Below, piece by piece: positions 39,378-47,224 of a DNA stretch of 64,000 nucleotides. The first letter of the stretch is position 1, and every line of letters begins with the position of its first letter. Position numbers and translations under genes: made by a program. The notes beneath the pieces were generated by a model. That model ran no database searches. It saw only the letters and a program-made list of their open reading frames with translations, and was not told where the DNA came from. Source of the stretch: Lysinibacillus fusiformis (GTDB taxonomy: Bacteria; Bacillota; Bacilli; Bacillales_A; Planococcaceae); the NCBI RefSeq assembly GCF_002845985.1, contig NZ_PDFK01000001.1:1054001-1118000 (forward strand), written 5' to 3'.

Positions 39378-41279
39378 TTATTGTTGCTGAGCCTTCGTAA
39401 AATCAACTATTTTGTCAGCTAATTCTTCAGCTTGGTGTAAGCCAGAAAGCGGATCAGAAGCAAAATAATATTCAGATGGAAGCTCTAATACTTGATTATT
39501 TTTAACGACATCTAAATTTGTCCACGTTGCTGGCAACTGGCCATCTTTGTTAAAGAAATTAATCATGAAGTTATAGTCACCTACATAATCACCTACTACT
39601 TCATAGGAAATCTCATAACGTCCATTACTTGCTTCCTTTGTATCAAAAATCTCCTGCACCTTTTCTTGAGGTTTCATGCCCAAAATTTGATAGAGTGCTC
39701 TACCGCCTGATACACTTGATTGCCCTACAATCGTTGCATTTTTTTCAAACATTTCATAAATAGTAAATGTGGATCCTTCTGGAATCACATCCATGATTTT
39801 TTCCTTAGCTTTTGCTATACGGTCTTCAAATTCTTTTGTAAATTTTTCAGCCTCTGCTTGTCTTCCTAAGTAATTTCCCATTGCCTCAATCTCCTCCATT
39901 GCTGATTGATGAGCATCTTCAGCGAAGACAATTGTCGGGGCAATTTTTTCATATTTCGCTACATCTTCCACATTCCAAGTAATAATCAGGTCTGGCTTTA
40001 ACTCTAAAACTTTTTCTAATGATACCTTGCCATCTGTACCAATATTCGTAATTTCCCCATCCTTATAGTGTTGCTTTAAGAAAGCTGCATAATCAAGGTT
40101 AGCCGTTACGCCTCCAACTGGTACAACATCTAACGCTAAAATTTGCCCAAGATACCAATCGGTTACGACTCTCTCTGCCTTCACTGGAATTTCAACTTCG
40201 CGTCCACTATCATCTGTTACGGTTCTAGTCACTGCCGTATCAGACAAAGTTTGTTCGTCAACCTTAGATTGGCTCGTATCTTCATTACATGCTGCCAGTA
40301 AAACAATCAGGCTTAGTAAAAAAGGTAGCTTTATATGCTGAATCATCTTTCTCATCATGATTTCATTTTCTCCATTCTCAAATCGTTTTGCTTGCGCGAG
40401 CTGATTATTATTGTATTGAAAATGATTCTCATTTGTAATGGCAATTTCGGACATACTAGCTGTATATTTCAGCCTAAAGCTACTTGGAGCCATATTTGTT
40501 GCTTTTTTAAAAGCACGACTAAAATAATATTCATCTTCAAAACCAAGAGAAATGGCAATTTCTTTAATGCCATATTGATTGGTTAATAAATACTGCTTAG
40601 CTTGCTCTATTCTCAATTGCTGTAAATAAATTTGTGGACCTATTTCATAACGCGCTTTAAAGATGCGTAATAAATGCCGTGTACTAATCTGAAGCATATC
40701 TGCTAATGTCTGTATAGATAGTGGTTGATGAATGTGTTGCTTAATAAACAATCGTGCAGCTTCTGCCTTATCCATCTCATGTGGTTTACCTTGCCCTTCC
40801 GCTAATTCTCGAAAGACATGATAGACAAGCTCATAGAAGGAGGCCCTTACAGATAAATGCTCCTGAATGGAACCAGATTGCCATTTACTGTACATATCTT
40901 GAAGGATACTGTGAATGACGATCGGATTAGCGGGTACACATGAAAAATGTGTTTGAAATGGTTGATAATGCATGTGCAAATGTTGCATAAAAGCATCTTT
41001 GTACATGACATCCCCCTTATAGCTAATGAGAAAGTAGCTCACACTCTGTTGTGCTGTAATCTGAAGGCATTGAGATTTTCCTATATGAAAAATACTGAAG
41101 CGCTGCACGTGATAGGGTTGATCATCAATGACAACCTGTGCACCACCTCCTGTGACAATAAGAAACGAGCTATATGTTAAAACCTTTGACACATGAACAT
41201 CTGATTTATTTATGTAATCGATTTGCTTCAACTGGATAAATGCATTTTGCCAAAGAAGCATATAAGCGTCATAATTCAT
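39378..41279 (-). CDS. AraC-type regulator fused in frame to a lipoprotein siderophore-binding protein
   Basis: A 633-residue open frame. Residues about 1-160 are a cupin-like sensory region, about 165-270 two AraC helix-turn-helix motifs (LADMLQISTRHLLRIF and IKEIAISLGFEDEYYFSRAF), then an Asn-rich linker. At about 308-331 there is a complete lipoprotein signal (KLPFLLSLIVLLAAC, Cys331). The final 300 residues are a FecB/FhuD-like binding protein (RVVTDWYLGQILALDVVPVGG). B. subtilis Btr also joins AraC to a binding domain but lacks an internal signal peptide. ATG 41279 follows AAGGAG. An internal ATG pair (40358/40355) and an internal Fur promoter suggest the lipoprotein is also made alone. 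A hidden sequencing error that removed a stop is the main alternative. Confidence 0.85.
   Translation of the reverse strand: MNYDAYMLLWQNAFIQLKQIDYINKSDVHVSKVLTYSSFLIVTGGGAQVVIDDQPYHVQRFSIFHIGKSQCLQITAQQSVSYFLISYKGDVMYKDAFMQHLHMHYQPFQTHFSCVPANPIVIHSILQDMYSKWQSGSIQEHLSVRASFYELVYHVFRELAEGQGKPHEMDKAEAARLFIKQHIHQPLSIQTLADMLQISTRHLLRIFKARYEIGPQIYLQQLRIEQAKQYLLTNQYGIKEIAISLGFEDEYYFSRAFKKATNMAPSSFRLKYTASMSEIAITNENHFQYNNNQLAQAKRFENGENEIMMRKMIQHIKLPFLLSLIVLLAACNEDTSQSKVDEQTLSDTAVTRTVTDDSGREVEIPVKAERVVTDWYLGQILALDVVPVGGVTANLDYAAFLKQHYKDGEITNIGTDGKVSLEKVLELKPDLIITWNVEDVAKYEKIAPTIVFAEDAHQSAMEEIEAMGNYLGRQAEAEKFTKEFEDRIAKAKEKIMDVIPEGSTFTIYEMFEKNATIVGQSSVSGGRALYQILGMKPQEKVQEIFDTKEASNGRYEISYEVVGDYVGDYNFMINFFNKDGQLPATWTNLDVVKNNQVLELPSEYYFASDPLSGLHQAEELADKIVDFTKAQQQ
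40410..40438 (-). promoter_or_regulatory. Internal Fur-box promoter for the lipoprotein part
   Basis: On the minus strand TTACAA (40438-40433), a 17-bp spacer and TACAAT (40415-40410). The spacer contains TGAGAATCATTTTCA (40431-40417), a Fur box matching the 7-1-7 palindrome at all but two positions. The layout copies the upstream promoter at 41315-41343 base for base in spacing. It lies inside the linker codons of the fusion and about 55 bp before the lipoprotein ATG. Confidence 0.7.
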
Positions 41280-41314
41280 CTTCGTCTCCTTCAATAAACA
41301 TACTTTATAGCCTC

Positions 41315-41343
41315 ATTATATTGATAATGATTATCAATTTCAA
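41315..41343 (-). promoter_or_regulatory. Fur-box promoter of the siderophore uptake operon
   Basis: On the minus strand TTGAAA (41343-41338), 17 bp, TATAAT (41320-41315). The spacer contains TGATAATCATTATCA (41336-41322), a perfect Fur box lying between the -35 and -10. Iron-loaded Fur should block polymerase, so the operon is expected to be on only in iron limitation. Confidence 0.9.
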
Positions 41344-41373
41344 TATACATTTATAAAATAAAACATATACAAA

Positions 41374-41405
41374 AATACCTGCCAAGCGCGAACTTGGCAG
41401 GTATT
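41374..41405 (-). terminator. Terminator copied from rpmE, now behind the zinc-ribbon genes
   Basis: On the minus strand AATACCTGCCAAG pairs with CTTGGCAGGTATT around TTCGCG and is followed by TTTG. Nearly identical to the rpmE terminator at 32997-33036 and continuous with the rpmE relic. Confidence 0.9.
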
Positions 41406-41554
41406 AAACAAACAATTGTTTTTAAAGCCTCTTTTTATTCAAAGGATCATCCAGACGCCAAATTTTAACGTCTAATATGAATGAGGGTCCTTCGTTGCAG
41501 AACAAGACAACAATACTAGAAGGTTGCTTCTTTTTGATAAAATAACTTGTCCAT
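41406..41554 (-). pseudogene. Decayed copy of rpmE
   Basis: Aligns by eye to rpmE plus its 3' flank: ATTAAAC followed by AAACAATTGTTTTTAA at the 3' end, AGACGC with surrounding bases, TTCGTTGCAGAAC (identical in rpmE, coding the CNE region), and GGTTGCTTCTTT (coding KEAT). From a start at 41554 the frame reads about twelve codons, including KEAT, then TAG. Roughly 50 bp between KEAT and the CNEC region are missing. No functional L31 can be made. It lies on the rho side of the iron operon, while intact rpmE lies on the tdk side. Confidence 0.8.
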
Positions 41555-41627
41555 GTGTTAGTGCCATATGGATACGTATTTGTGAACTGTCTTCTCTTCA
41601 ATAATTTTCTTTGAAGCTATTAATTTC

Positions 41628-42440
41628 TTATATTAAAAAACTTAAATAGTCCCCTATTGTTGAGTCAATAATAAAAGAGAAGATAATTGAAGTTAAGATA
41701 GCTGTTACAACTAGATAAAAAATAAAACTATAGAAATTATCAATAATTTTAGATGTATTACTCAATAATTTAACCATAACAAAAATAGGTATGATCCCGA
41801 TAGCTAACACAAATCCAATATATAACATAATCATGGAATATGTATAAGATTTCAACAAGCCAAATAAAATACTTAAAATCGTAACTGCAATAGGAAGAGC
41901 GTAGTAACTTCCTATTTTACTAATCACATTTGTAAAACTGAGGTTTTCAGAAAATAATTTTGAAGTTAAGAATATGGCTAATACGTTTATCGCCATTAGT
42001 AAAATTAGAAATAATGACACATATAGAATCACTTGAATTATAGAAGGTCCATAACTTTCGAAAAGCCCAAACGTCCGTGAAGTGAAACTTTTTATTAATA
42101 AAAATACAGATAAAGCCGTAATTAAAACATAGATAATCATACTAGTAAGATTATTTTTCCAAGCTATTTCTACATTAAAATCTGCAGATGGTTTTTTTAA
42201 TTGTTCTAGAAAATGATTAAAGTATAATTTAGATTGTTTTTTTAATAATTCAATTTGATCACTACTGTGCGAAGTTTCCTGAGCAGCCTGTCCGGCTTGT
42301 GGCTGCGGCTGATTTTGATAATCCGTCATATTATTTATTGTTGCTGCTTGTTCAAGAGCAGCGCTTTCTAGTGGAGTCCCGCATTTCCCACAGAATTTTC
42401 CATCCTCCTGCGAATGTCCACATGTTAAACAATTTTTCAT
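41628..42440 (-). CDS. Zinc-ribbon membrane protein (six predicted helices)
   Basis: A 270-residue protein. An N-terminal zinc ribbon (CLTCGHSQEDGKFCGKCG, residues 4-21), a Gln/Ala-rich linker (about 30-65), a helical stretch, then about six membrane helices from residue 100 to the end. It resembles the Yip1-like integral membrane proteins with cytosolic zinc ribbons common in Bacillales. It begins 15 bp after the TcaA-like gene and is certainly co-transcribed with it. The function is unknown; the pairing suggests a joint envelope role. The rpmE-derived hairpin downstream is its likely terminator. Confidence 0.7.
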   Translation of the reverse strand: MKNCLTCGHSQEDGKFCGKCGTPLESAALEQAATINNMTDYQNQPQPQAGQAAQETSHSSDQIELLKKQSKLYFNHFLEQLKKPSADFNVEIAWKNNLTSMIIYVLITALSVFLLIKSFTSRTFGLFESYGPSIIQVILYVSLFLILLMAINVLAIFLTSKLFSENLSFTNVISKIGSYYALPIAVTILSILFGLLKSYTYSMIMLYIGFVLAIGIIPIFVMVKLLSNTSKIIDNFYSFIFYLVVTAILTSIIFSFIIDSTIGDYLSFLI

Positions 42441-42454
42441 CTACACATACCTCA

Positions 42455-43837
42455 CTATAATTTTGTCTTTTTCGTATCTAAATCCACAATTTCATCAATA
42501 AAGTATTTTCCATTTTCAAATGAGAAAATATATTTCTTTTTACGTTCATAGTTAATAGAACCTTCTTTATCTGAAGAATAATTAAAAGTTTCATATGACT
42601 GTAACTCAAATTGTTTATCTGATAATGTATTAAATGATATTATTTCATTTAACAAAAATTCATAGTTATAGCCAGGAATATTATCATGATCCGTTACAAA
42701 TTTCGCATAATCTTTTTTTATTTTACTTCCTTCTCTGAAATAATCACCTATGTAATCAAAATTTGTGTATCGAATAGCAGAGGAATAGTCTGAGCGGAAA
42801 TTTTTATAAATATCCCTTATGATATCTTCATGTTCTGCTAATTTTTGTTCCGTTCGAATATGTTCAAATGGTAAATAAATAGTATCACTATCTAGTGGCA
42901 ATACATCTGACTTTACCGTTTTACCATCCTTATCTTGACTTTGTGCATAAACTTCTATTTTACTATTTAGTTTCGCAGGATAAAGCTCTCTTAATTCACT
43001 TACTTTTTTTTCAGTCGATTTTCCATTTACATATAAAATCGCATCCTCTAAATCGGAGTCTACAGATACTGTTTGGAAACCCCAGTCTACATCAATTTGT
43101 GCAATATTGTCTGCTTGTGCTTCAAGCATTAGTTTTCCTTCGTCTGCTAAAGGTATATAACCACCTTCATAACTATAAGACCAAGCATACTCTCCTGGAA
43201 TATAGTGACCAAATCCTACATTTTCCTCATCACTCTTACTGACAATTTCCTTATCCCCAAACTGTAAAGTCATATTTTTAAAAGGTGCATAAATAAACAC
43301 TTCAGTCGGAATAATGATGAATTCAACCCTGTCATACAACCCAAATAAAATAGGTTTACTATGTACAGAAATAAATTCACCCCCATTGTATATAATATCT
43401 GGATTTTCATTATTCATAATACGTTCTACTTCATATGTAAGTTGATTTCTCAAATTTGTCCAACCGTACTCTTTAACAATCGCATAAAAATTTTGAGCAT
43501 CTGCTACAGTGCCCTCTTTAACTTCAAACTCTTGAAAGAAAGCATCTTTATCTTGATTATTATACGCATCATTCATCGCACTAATCTGCTTAGTTGGCTC
43601 ATAAATGCTACTTAAAACGAAATGTGTAATAGCAAGAACTAATAGTAGGACACTTGAGATAGAAAATATCCATTTCTGTTTTTTAGTCATTTTTTTACGA
43701 TGCTTCTTTTGAGCACTTAGTTTTGGTTCAATTTTCATAGATGTTTTATCTTGTACATCGCTAAGACTATTACCACAATTTGTACAATACAATACTTCTT
43801 CACTATTTTTTTCACCACAACTTATGCAAAATCTCAT
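42455..43837 (-). CDS. TcaA/YvbJ-like zinc-ribbon membrane protein
   Basis: A 460-residue protein with an N-terminal zinc ribbon (CISCGEKNSEEVLYCTNCG), a Lys-rich cytoplasmic stretch, one membrane helix (about 53-75, WIFSISSVLLLVLAITHFVLS) and a large extracellular part of about 380 residues with NTF2-like tail (LAEHEDIIRDIYKNF onward). Architecture and length match TcaA of Staphylococcus and YvbJ of Bacillus, linked to the cell wall and glycopeptide response. The ATG at 43837 has AGGAATGGTGA upstream. The next gene also carries a zinc ribbon. Lower GC than the backbone genes suggests it is accessory. Confidence 0.75.
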   Translation of the reverse strand: MRFCISCGEKNSEEVLYCTNCGNSLSDVQDKTSMKIEPKLSAQKKHRKKMTKKQKWIFSISSVLLLVLAITHFVLSSIYEPTKQISAMNDAYNNQDKDAFFQEFEVKEGTVADAQNFYAIVKEYGWTNLRNQLTYEVERIMNNENPDIIYNGGEFISVHSKPILFGLYDRVEFIIIPTEVFIYAPFKNMTLQFGDKEIVSKSDEENVGFGHYIPGEYAWSYSYEGGYIPLADEGKLMLEAQADNIAQIDVDWGFQTVSVDSDLEDAILYVNGKSTEKKVSELRELYPAKLNSKIEVYAQSQDKDGKTVKSDVLPLDSDTIYLPFEHIRTEQKLAEHEDIIRDIYKNFRSDYSSAIRYTNFDYIGDYFREGSKIKKDYAKFVTDHDNIPGYNYEFLLNEIISFNTLSDKQFELQSYETFNYSSDKEGSINYERKKKYIFSFENGKYFIDEIVDLDTKKTKL

Positions 43838-44026
43838 TAAAAATCACCATTCCTTATGTATAATAACATAATTATACAATACATTTATGGTAAATTGTAG
43901 TTTTTTAATTCAAATTTCATAGTTTCTATTTTGATACATTTAGTTTCTAGCTCCCTTTATCAGTAAAATAGTATTAGGAAAATGATTATACAATCATACA
44001 ATATTTTCCTTTTTATATTACAAAAA

Positions 44027-44058
44027 ATCACCATCAACTAATTTTAGTTAATGGTGAT
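44027..44058 (-). terminator. 32-bp hairpin, left copy
   Basis: ATCACCAT...ATGGTGAT forms a 14-bp stem with one mismatch. On the minus strand it is followed by TTTTTTG, so it can terminate a leftward transcript of the adjacent GC-rich element. It is identical to the right copy at 44581-44612. Confidence 0.8.
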
Positions 44059-44110
44059 CATAGTGTTGAAAAACAAAACCATCCATAGAATTTATGTGAA
44101 AGGTGAAAAT

Positions 44111-44228
44111 GGATTTCCGTTGCAGGCTACTTGCTTTCCTGTGGGCGAGCGCCGAGCCGCTTCCTCCGTGCAGGGGCTCGCCTGTCTCGCTATTCCCACG
44201 GGAGTCAAGTAGCCTTCCACTCCAATCC
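44111..44228 (-). repeat. GC-rich structured element, left copy
   Basis: Read on the minus strand it begins GGATTGGAGTGGAAGG and ends AACGGAAATCC. Outer stem GGCTACTTG/CAAGTAGCC (44125-44133 with 44206-44214) is perfect; an inner stem CCTGTGGG/CCCACGGG and an inner GCGAGC/GCTCGC hairpin follow. It is markedly GC-rich compared with its flanks. It resembles the roughly 120-bp dispersed intergenic repeats I remember from Bacillaceae genomes. Confidence 0.8.
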
Positions 44229-44392
44229 ATAAAAATGTTCACTTTTTAGCAAAAAAGTGAAGGTATTCACTACTCTTTTATGGAGGGGTGTTGGCACACA
44301 TCGCTTCTCCACATTGAAAGTAAGAGGCTATCCTCTCTTATAATATAAATAATGGGCTATTTTGTTCAGGAAAAGACACTTTTGCAGAATGG

Positions 44393-44522
44393 TTGATTGG
44401 AGTGGAGCCAGCGTCACTCCTAGGGGATTTAGCGTCACAGAGGAGACCCTGGAGCGAACGCAGTGAGTGAAGCGGCTCATCGGACGCCCCCTGGAAAGGA
44501 CGCTGGCGGAACGGAAATCAAC
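44393..44522 (+). repeat. GC-rich structured element, right copy (inverted)
   Basis: Read on the plus strand it begins TTGATTGGAGTGGAGCC and ends ACGGAAATCAAC, collinear with the left copy read on the minus strand. The outer stem is GCCAGCGTC/GACGCTGGC (44407-44415 with 44499-44507), different in sequence from the left copy but again perfectly paired. The inner stem is looser. Confidence 0.8.
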
Positions 44523-44580
44523 CCCTCGCCTTACAAAACTGCTTATTATGCCGTTGACATTACCTTTTTTCAACAACATA

Positions 44581-44612
44581 ATCACCATCAACTAATTTTA
44601 GTTAATGGTGAT
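44581..44612 (+). terminator. 32-bp hairpin, right copy
   Basis: Identical to 44027-44058. On the plus strand it is followed by TTCTTTTCT, so it can end a rightward transcript of the right GC-rich element; it may also serve rho from the other side, where the T-run is poor. Confidence 0.75.
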
Positions 44613-44663
44613 TCTTTTCTGAAGATTATAATCAGCAATATGAAGAGCTAACTAAATTTTAAG

Positions 44664-45947
44664 TTAAAGTAGCCCCTTACCTTTTGTGGCTTTTTTCATA
44701 TCTTCGTTCAATTTCTCAAAAAATTCTTCATTTGATTTTGTCGTGCGCAGCTTTTTCAGGAAGCGCTCTGCAAAATCAGGCGCATCTGAAAATGTTTTAC
44801 GGATCGCCCATAGTTTTTCAAGCTGTTCTGGCTCAAGAAGAAGCTCTTCTTTACGTGTACCTGAGCGGCGAATATCAAGCGCAGGGAAAATACGGCGCTC
44901 CGCCAACTGACGGTCTAGATGAAGCTCTAAGTTACCTGTACCTTTAAATTCTTCATAGATGACTTCATCCATACGAGAGCCTGTATCGACTAAAGCTGTT
45001 GCTAAAATTGTTAAGCTACCGCCTTCTTCAATATTACGAGCTGAACCAAAGAAACGTTTTGGTCTATGGAAAGCAGCAGGATCAATACCACCTGAAAGTG
45101 TACGTCCACTTGGCGGAATGACTAAGTTAAAAGCACGTGCTAAACGCGTGATAGAGTCCATTAAAATGATAACATCACGCTTATGTTCAACTAAACGGCG
45201 TGCACGTTCTAATACAATTTCTGCCACTTTCACGTGATTCTCTGGTACTTCATCAAATGTTGAGCTGACAACATCTGCATTTACAGAACGTTCAATATCT
45301 GTCACTTCCTCAGGACGTTCATCAATCAGCAAGACAATTAATTCAGCTTCTGGATGATTGGTTGTAATAGCGTTTGCAATTTCTTTTAATAAAGATGTTT
45401 TCCCTGCCTTTGGTGGTGCAACGATTAAACCACGCTGACCAAAACCTACAGGAGCCACTAAATCCATTATACGTGTTGATAAATTGCGCTGTGTTGTTTC
45501 AAGCTTAATTTGTCGATCAGGATATAAAGGTGTTAATGCAGGGAAATGCACACGTTCCTTTGCTACTTCAGGATCTTCGCCATTGACAGCATCTACTTGT
45601 AAAAGGCCGTAATAGCGTTCATTTTCCTTCGGTGGTCGCACCTTCCCAGACACCTTGTCCCCATTACGTAGGTCAAAGCGACGGATTTGAGATGCAGAAA
45701 TATAAATATCTTCTTTACTTGGTGAGTAGTTTATTGGTCGTAGGAAGCCAAAGCCCTCTTGCGAAACAATTTCTAATACGCCTTCCATAAAGAAATAGCC
45801 CTCTTGCTCTGAACGCGTTTTCAAAATAGCAAATATTAATTCTTTTTTCGTTAGCTTGCTATAATATGAAATTTTATATTGGCGTGCGAGGGCGTAAAGC
45901 TCTTTTAACGTCATGTTTTCTAATTGAGCGATTGTCAATGTAGACAT
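44664..45947 (-). CDS. rho: Transcription termination factor Rho
   Basis: A 427-residue hexameric RNA helicase. An N-terminal helical Rho_N domain, the cold-shock RNA-binding domain (about 50-120, [22 protein letters not shown]), then the RecA-like motor with Walker [24 protein letters not shown] and secondary-channel loops ending in IIPPSG-type sequence ([12 protein letters not shown]). The ATG at 45947 ([17 protein letters not shown]) follows GGAG by 8 bp. Normally adjacent to rpmE; here the two are separated by the iron islet. Confidence 0.96.
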   Translation of the reverse strand: MSTLTIAQLENMTLKELYALARQYKISYYSKLTKKELIFAILKTRSEQEGYFFMEGVLEIVSQEGFGFLRPINYSPSKEDIYISASQIRRFDLRNGDKVSGKVRPPKENERYYGLLQVDAVNGEDPEVAKERVHFPALTPLYPDRQIKLETTQRNLSTRIMDLVAPVGFGQRGLIVAPPKAGKTSLLKEIANAITTNHPEAELIVLLIDERPEEVTDIERSVNADVVSSTFDEVPENHVKVAEIVLERARRLVEHKRDVIILMDSITRLARAFNLVIPPSGRTLSGGIDPAAFHRPKRFFGSARNIEEGGSLTILATALVDTGSRMDEVIYEEFKGTGNLELHLDRQLAERRIFPALDIRRSGTRKEELLLEPEQLEKLWAIRKTFSDAPDFAERFLKKLRTTKSNEEFFEKLNEDMKKATKGKGLL

Positions 45948-46126
45948 ATGCACAACTCCAGTCTTTTTCAAAATATAATACAATTATTGGGGTTATCATT
46001 GAAGTTTTCGATAGGCTCTGTTAATGCTTATATGGTAGCCTGAGTTTAATAATAACTACTGATACACTTTCTACCATACAACTAAACATTGCCTTAAAAT
46101 ATGGGATGGTTAATTTAAGAAGAAGG

Positions 46127-46153
46127 TACCTAGCACAATAGATGTACTAGGTA
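46127..46153 (-). terminator. Weak terminator candidate after glpX
   Basis: TACCTAG and CTAGGTA are perfectly complementary across a 13-nt loop; the minus-strand side continues CCTTCTTCTT, a poor T-run. It lies about 20 bp after the glpX stop. Confidence 0.45.
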
Positions 46154-46173
46154 TATTTTAGAAGAAAATATCA

Positions 46174-47130
46174 TTAATATCTAGGTTTTTTCTCAAGAGC
46201 GTGACGGCCTTCTACAAAGCGAACCGTACCGGATTTAGCTCGCATAACTACTGAGTGTGTTAGGGCATAAGCACCTTTATATTGAACACCCTTTAAAAGC
46301 TCGCAATCTGTTACAGCAGTTGCTGCAAAAATAGCATCATCGCCTTTTACTAGGTCATCTAAATAAAGCACTTTCTCAACATCTACACCCATTTTTGTGC
46401 AGCGTTCTAATTGCTCTTCATCCTCTGGTACTAGTTTTGCTTGGAAGTCCCCACCGAGGCATTTTAAGGCCACTGCCGAAATAACACCCTCTGGAGCGCC
46501 ACCTGTTCCAAACATAATATCAATACCCGTTTCATCAAAAGCGGTGTTGATTGCTGCGCCAACATCGCCATCTTGGATAAACTTAATACGTGCGCCAGCT
46601 TCACGAATTTCATCAACAATTGCTTGATGGCGAGGTCGATCTAAAAGAGTAGCAACTACATCAGAAATATCTTTATTTTTAGCCTTTGCTACTTGTAATA
46701 AGTTATAAGTGACAGAAGCATTTATATCCACTTTTCCAGCCGCTTCTGGCCCTACAGCAATTTTCTCCATGTACATGTCTGGCGCATTTAACAAATTGCC
46801 TTTATCTGCAATAGCAAGTACTGTCATGGCACCGTTCGTACCTTTTGCCACAATATTTGTACCTTCTAAAGGATCCACTGCGATATCTACTTTTGGACCA
46901 CCATTTCGTAAACCAAGTTCTTCACCAATATAAAGCATTGGTGCTTCATCCATTTCACCTTCACCAATTACTACTGTAGCATGCATTGGAATTGTATCGA
47001 ACATTTTGCGCATCGCTGTTGTTGCTGCATCATCTGCTTCAATTTTCAAACCGCGTCCCATCCATTTCCCGGATGCGATTGCTGCTGCTTCTGTTACTCG
47101 TACTACTTCCATCGATAAACTACGTTCCAT
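46174..47130 (-). CDS. glpX: Class II fructose-1,6-bisphosphatase GlpX
   Basis: A 318-residue metal-dependent phosphatase making fructose-6-P in gluconeogenesis. [15 protein letters not shown] and [12 protein letters not shown] carry the metal and substrate residues; [16 protein letters not shown] and [15 protein letters not shown] are conserved. ATG 47130 ([17 protein letters not shown]) equals the B. subtilis start and has GGGAGG about 10 bp upstream; an in-frame start 15 codons earlier is possible but not conserved. The rho-glpX-murAB order is conserved. Confidence 0.95.
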   Translation of the reverse strand: MERSLSMEVVRVTEAAAIASGKWMGRGLKIEADDAATTAMRKMFDTIPMHATVVIGEGEMDEAPMLYIGEELGLRNGGPKVDIAVDPLEGTNIVAKGTNGAMTVLAIADKGNLLNAPDMYMEKIAVGPEAAGKVDINASVTYNLLQVAKAKNKDISDVVATLLDRPRHQAIVDEIREAGARIKFIQDGDVGAAINTAFDETGIDIMFGTGGAPEGVISAVALKCLGGDFQAKLVPEDEEQLERCTKMGVDVEKVLYLDDLVKGDDAIFAATAVTDCELLKGVQYKGAYALTHSVVMRAKSGTVRFVEGRHALEKKPRY

Positions 47131-47224
47131 TGTTGCTTTGCCTCCCGTTATCGGCATCTTTTTATGCCAAAACATTCAAATTACCTCTATTGTAACATAA
47201 TTGGCTGAAAACTTTTAGCTCTCA

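Larger units (their letters stand above)
43838..44663. other. Gene-free stretch with inverted structured repeats
   Basis: 826 bp between the TcaA-like gene and rho without a credible protein gene. It holds two identical 32-bp hairpins (44027-44058 and 44581-44612), two inverted GC-rich elements (44111-44228 and 44393-44522), a central hairpin TTCACTTTTT/AAAAAGTGAA (44238-44261) and a plus-strand promoter-like TTGAAA-N19-TATAAT (44314-44344). The short reading frames inside have no ribosome sites. Confidence 0.8.

Noticed and set aside
33444..41279. Integrative element with attL/attR at rpmE
   Set aside because: The flanking rpmE copies are suggestive, but no integrase, recombinase or mobility gene lies between them, so only an islet bracketed by rpmE sequence is claimed.
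44027..44612. Insertion sequence
   Set aside because: The hairpin-ended segment has no transposase frame and no target-site duplication that I can see; left as a structured repeat pair instead.
44048..44651. Short frames in the rho upstream/downstream repeat region
   Set aside because: They read through the GC-rich structured elements and hairpins; no ribosome sites or protein-like sequence.
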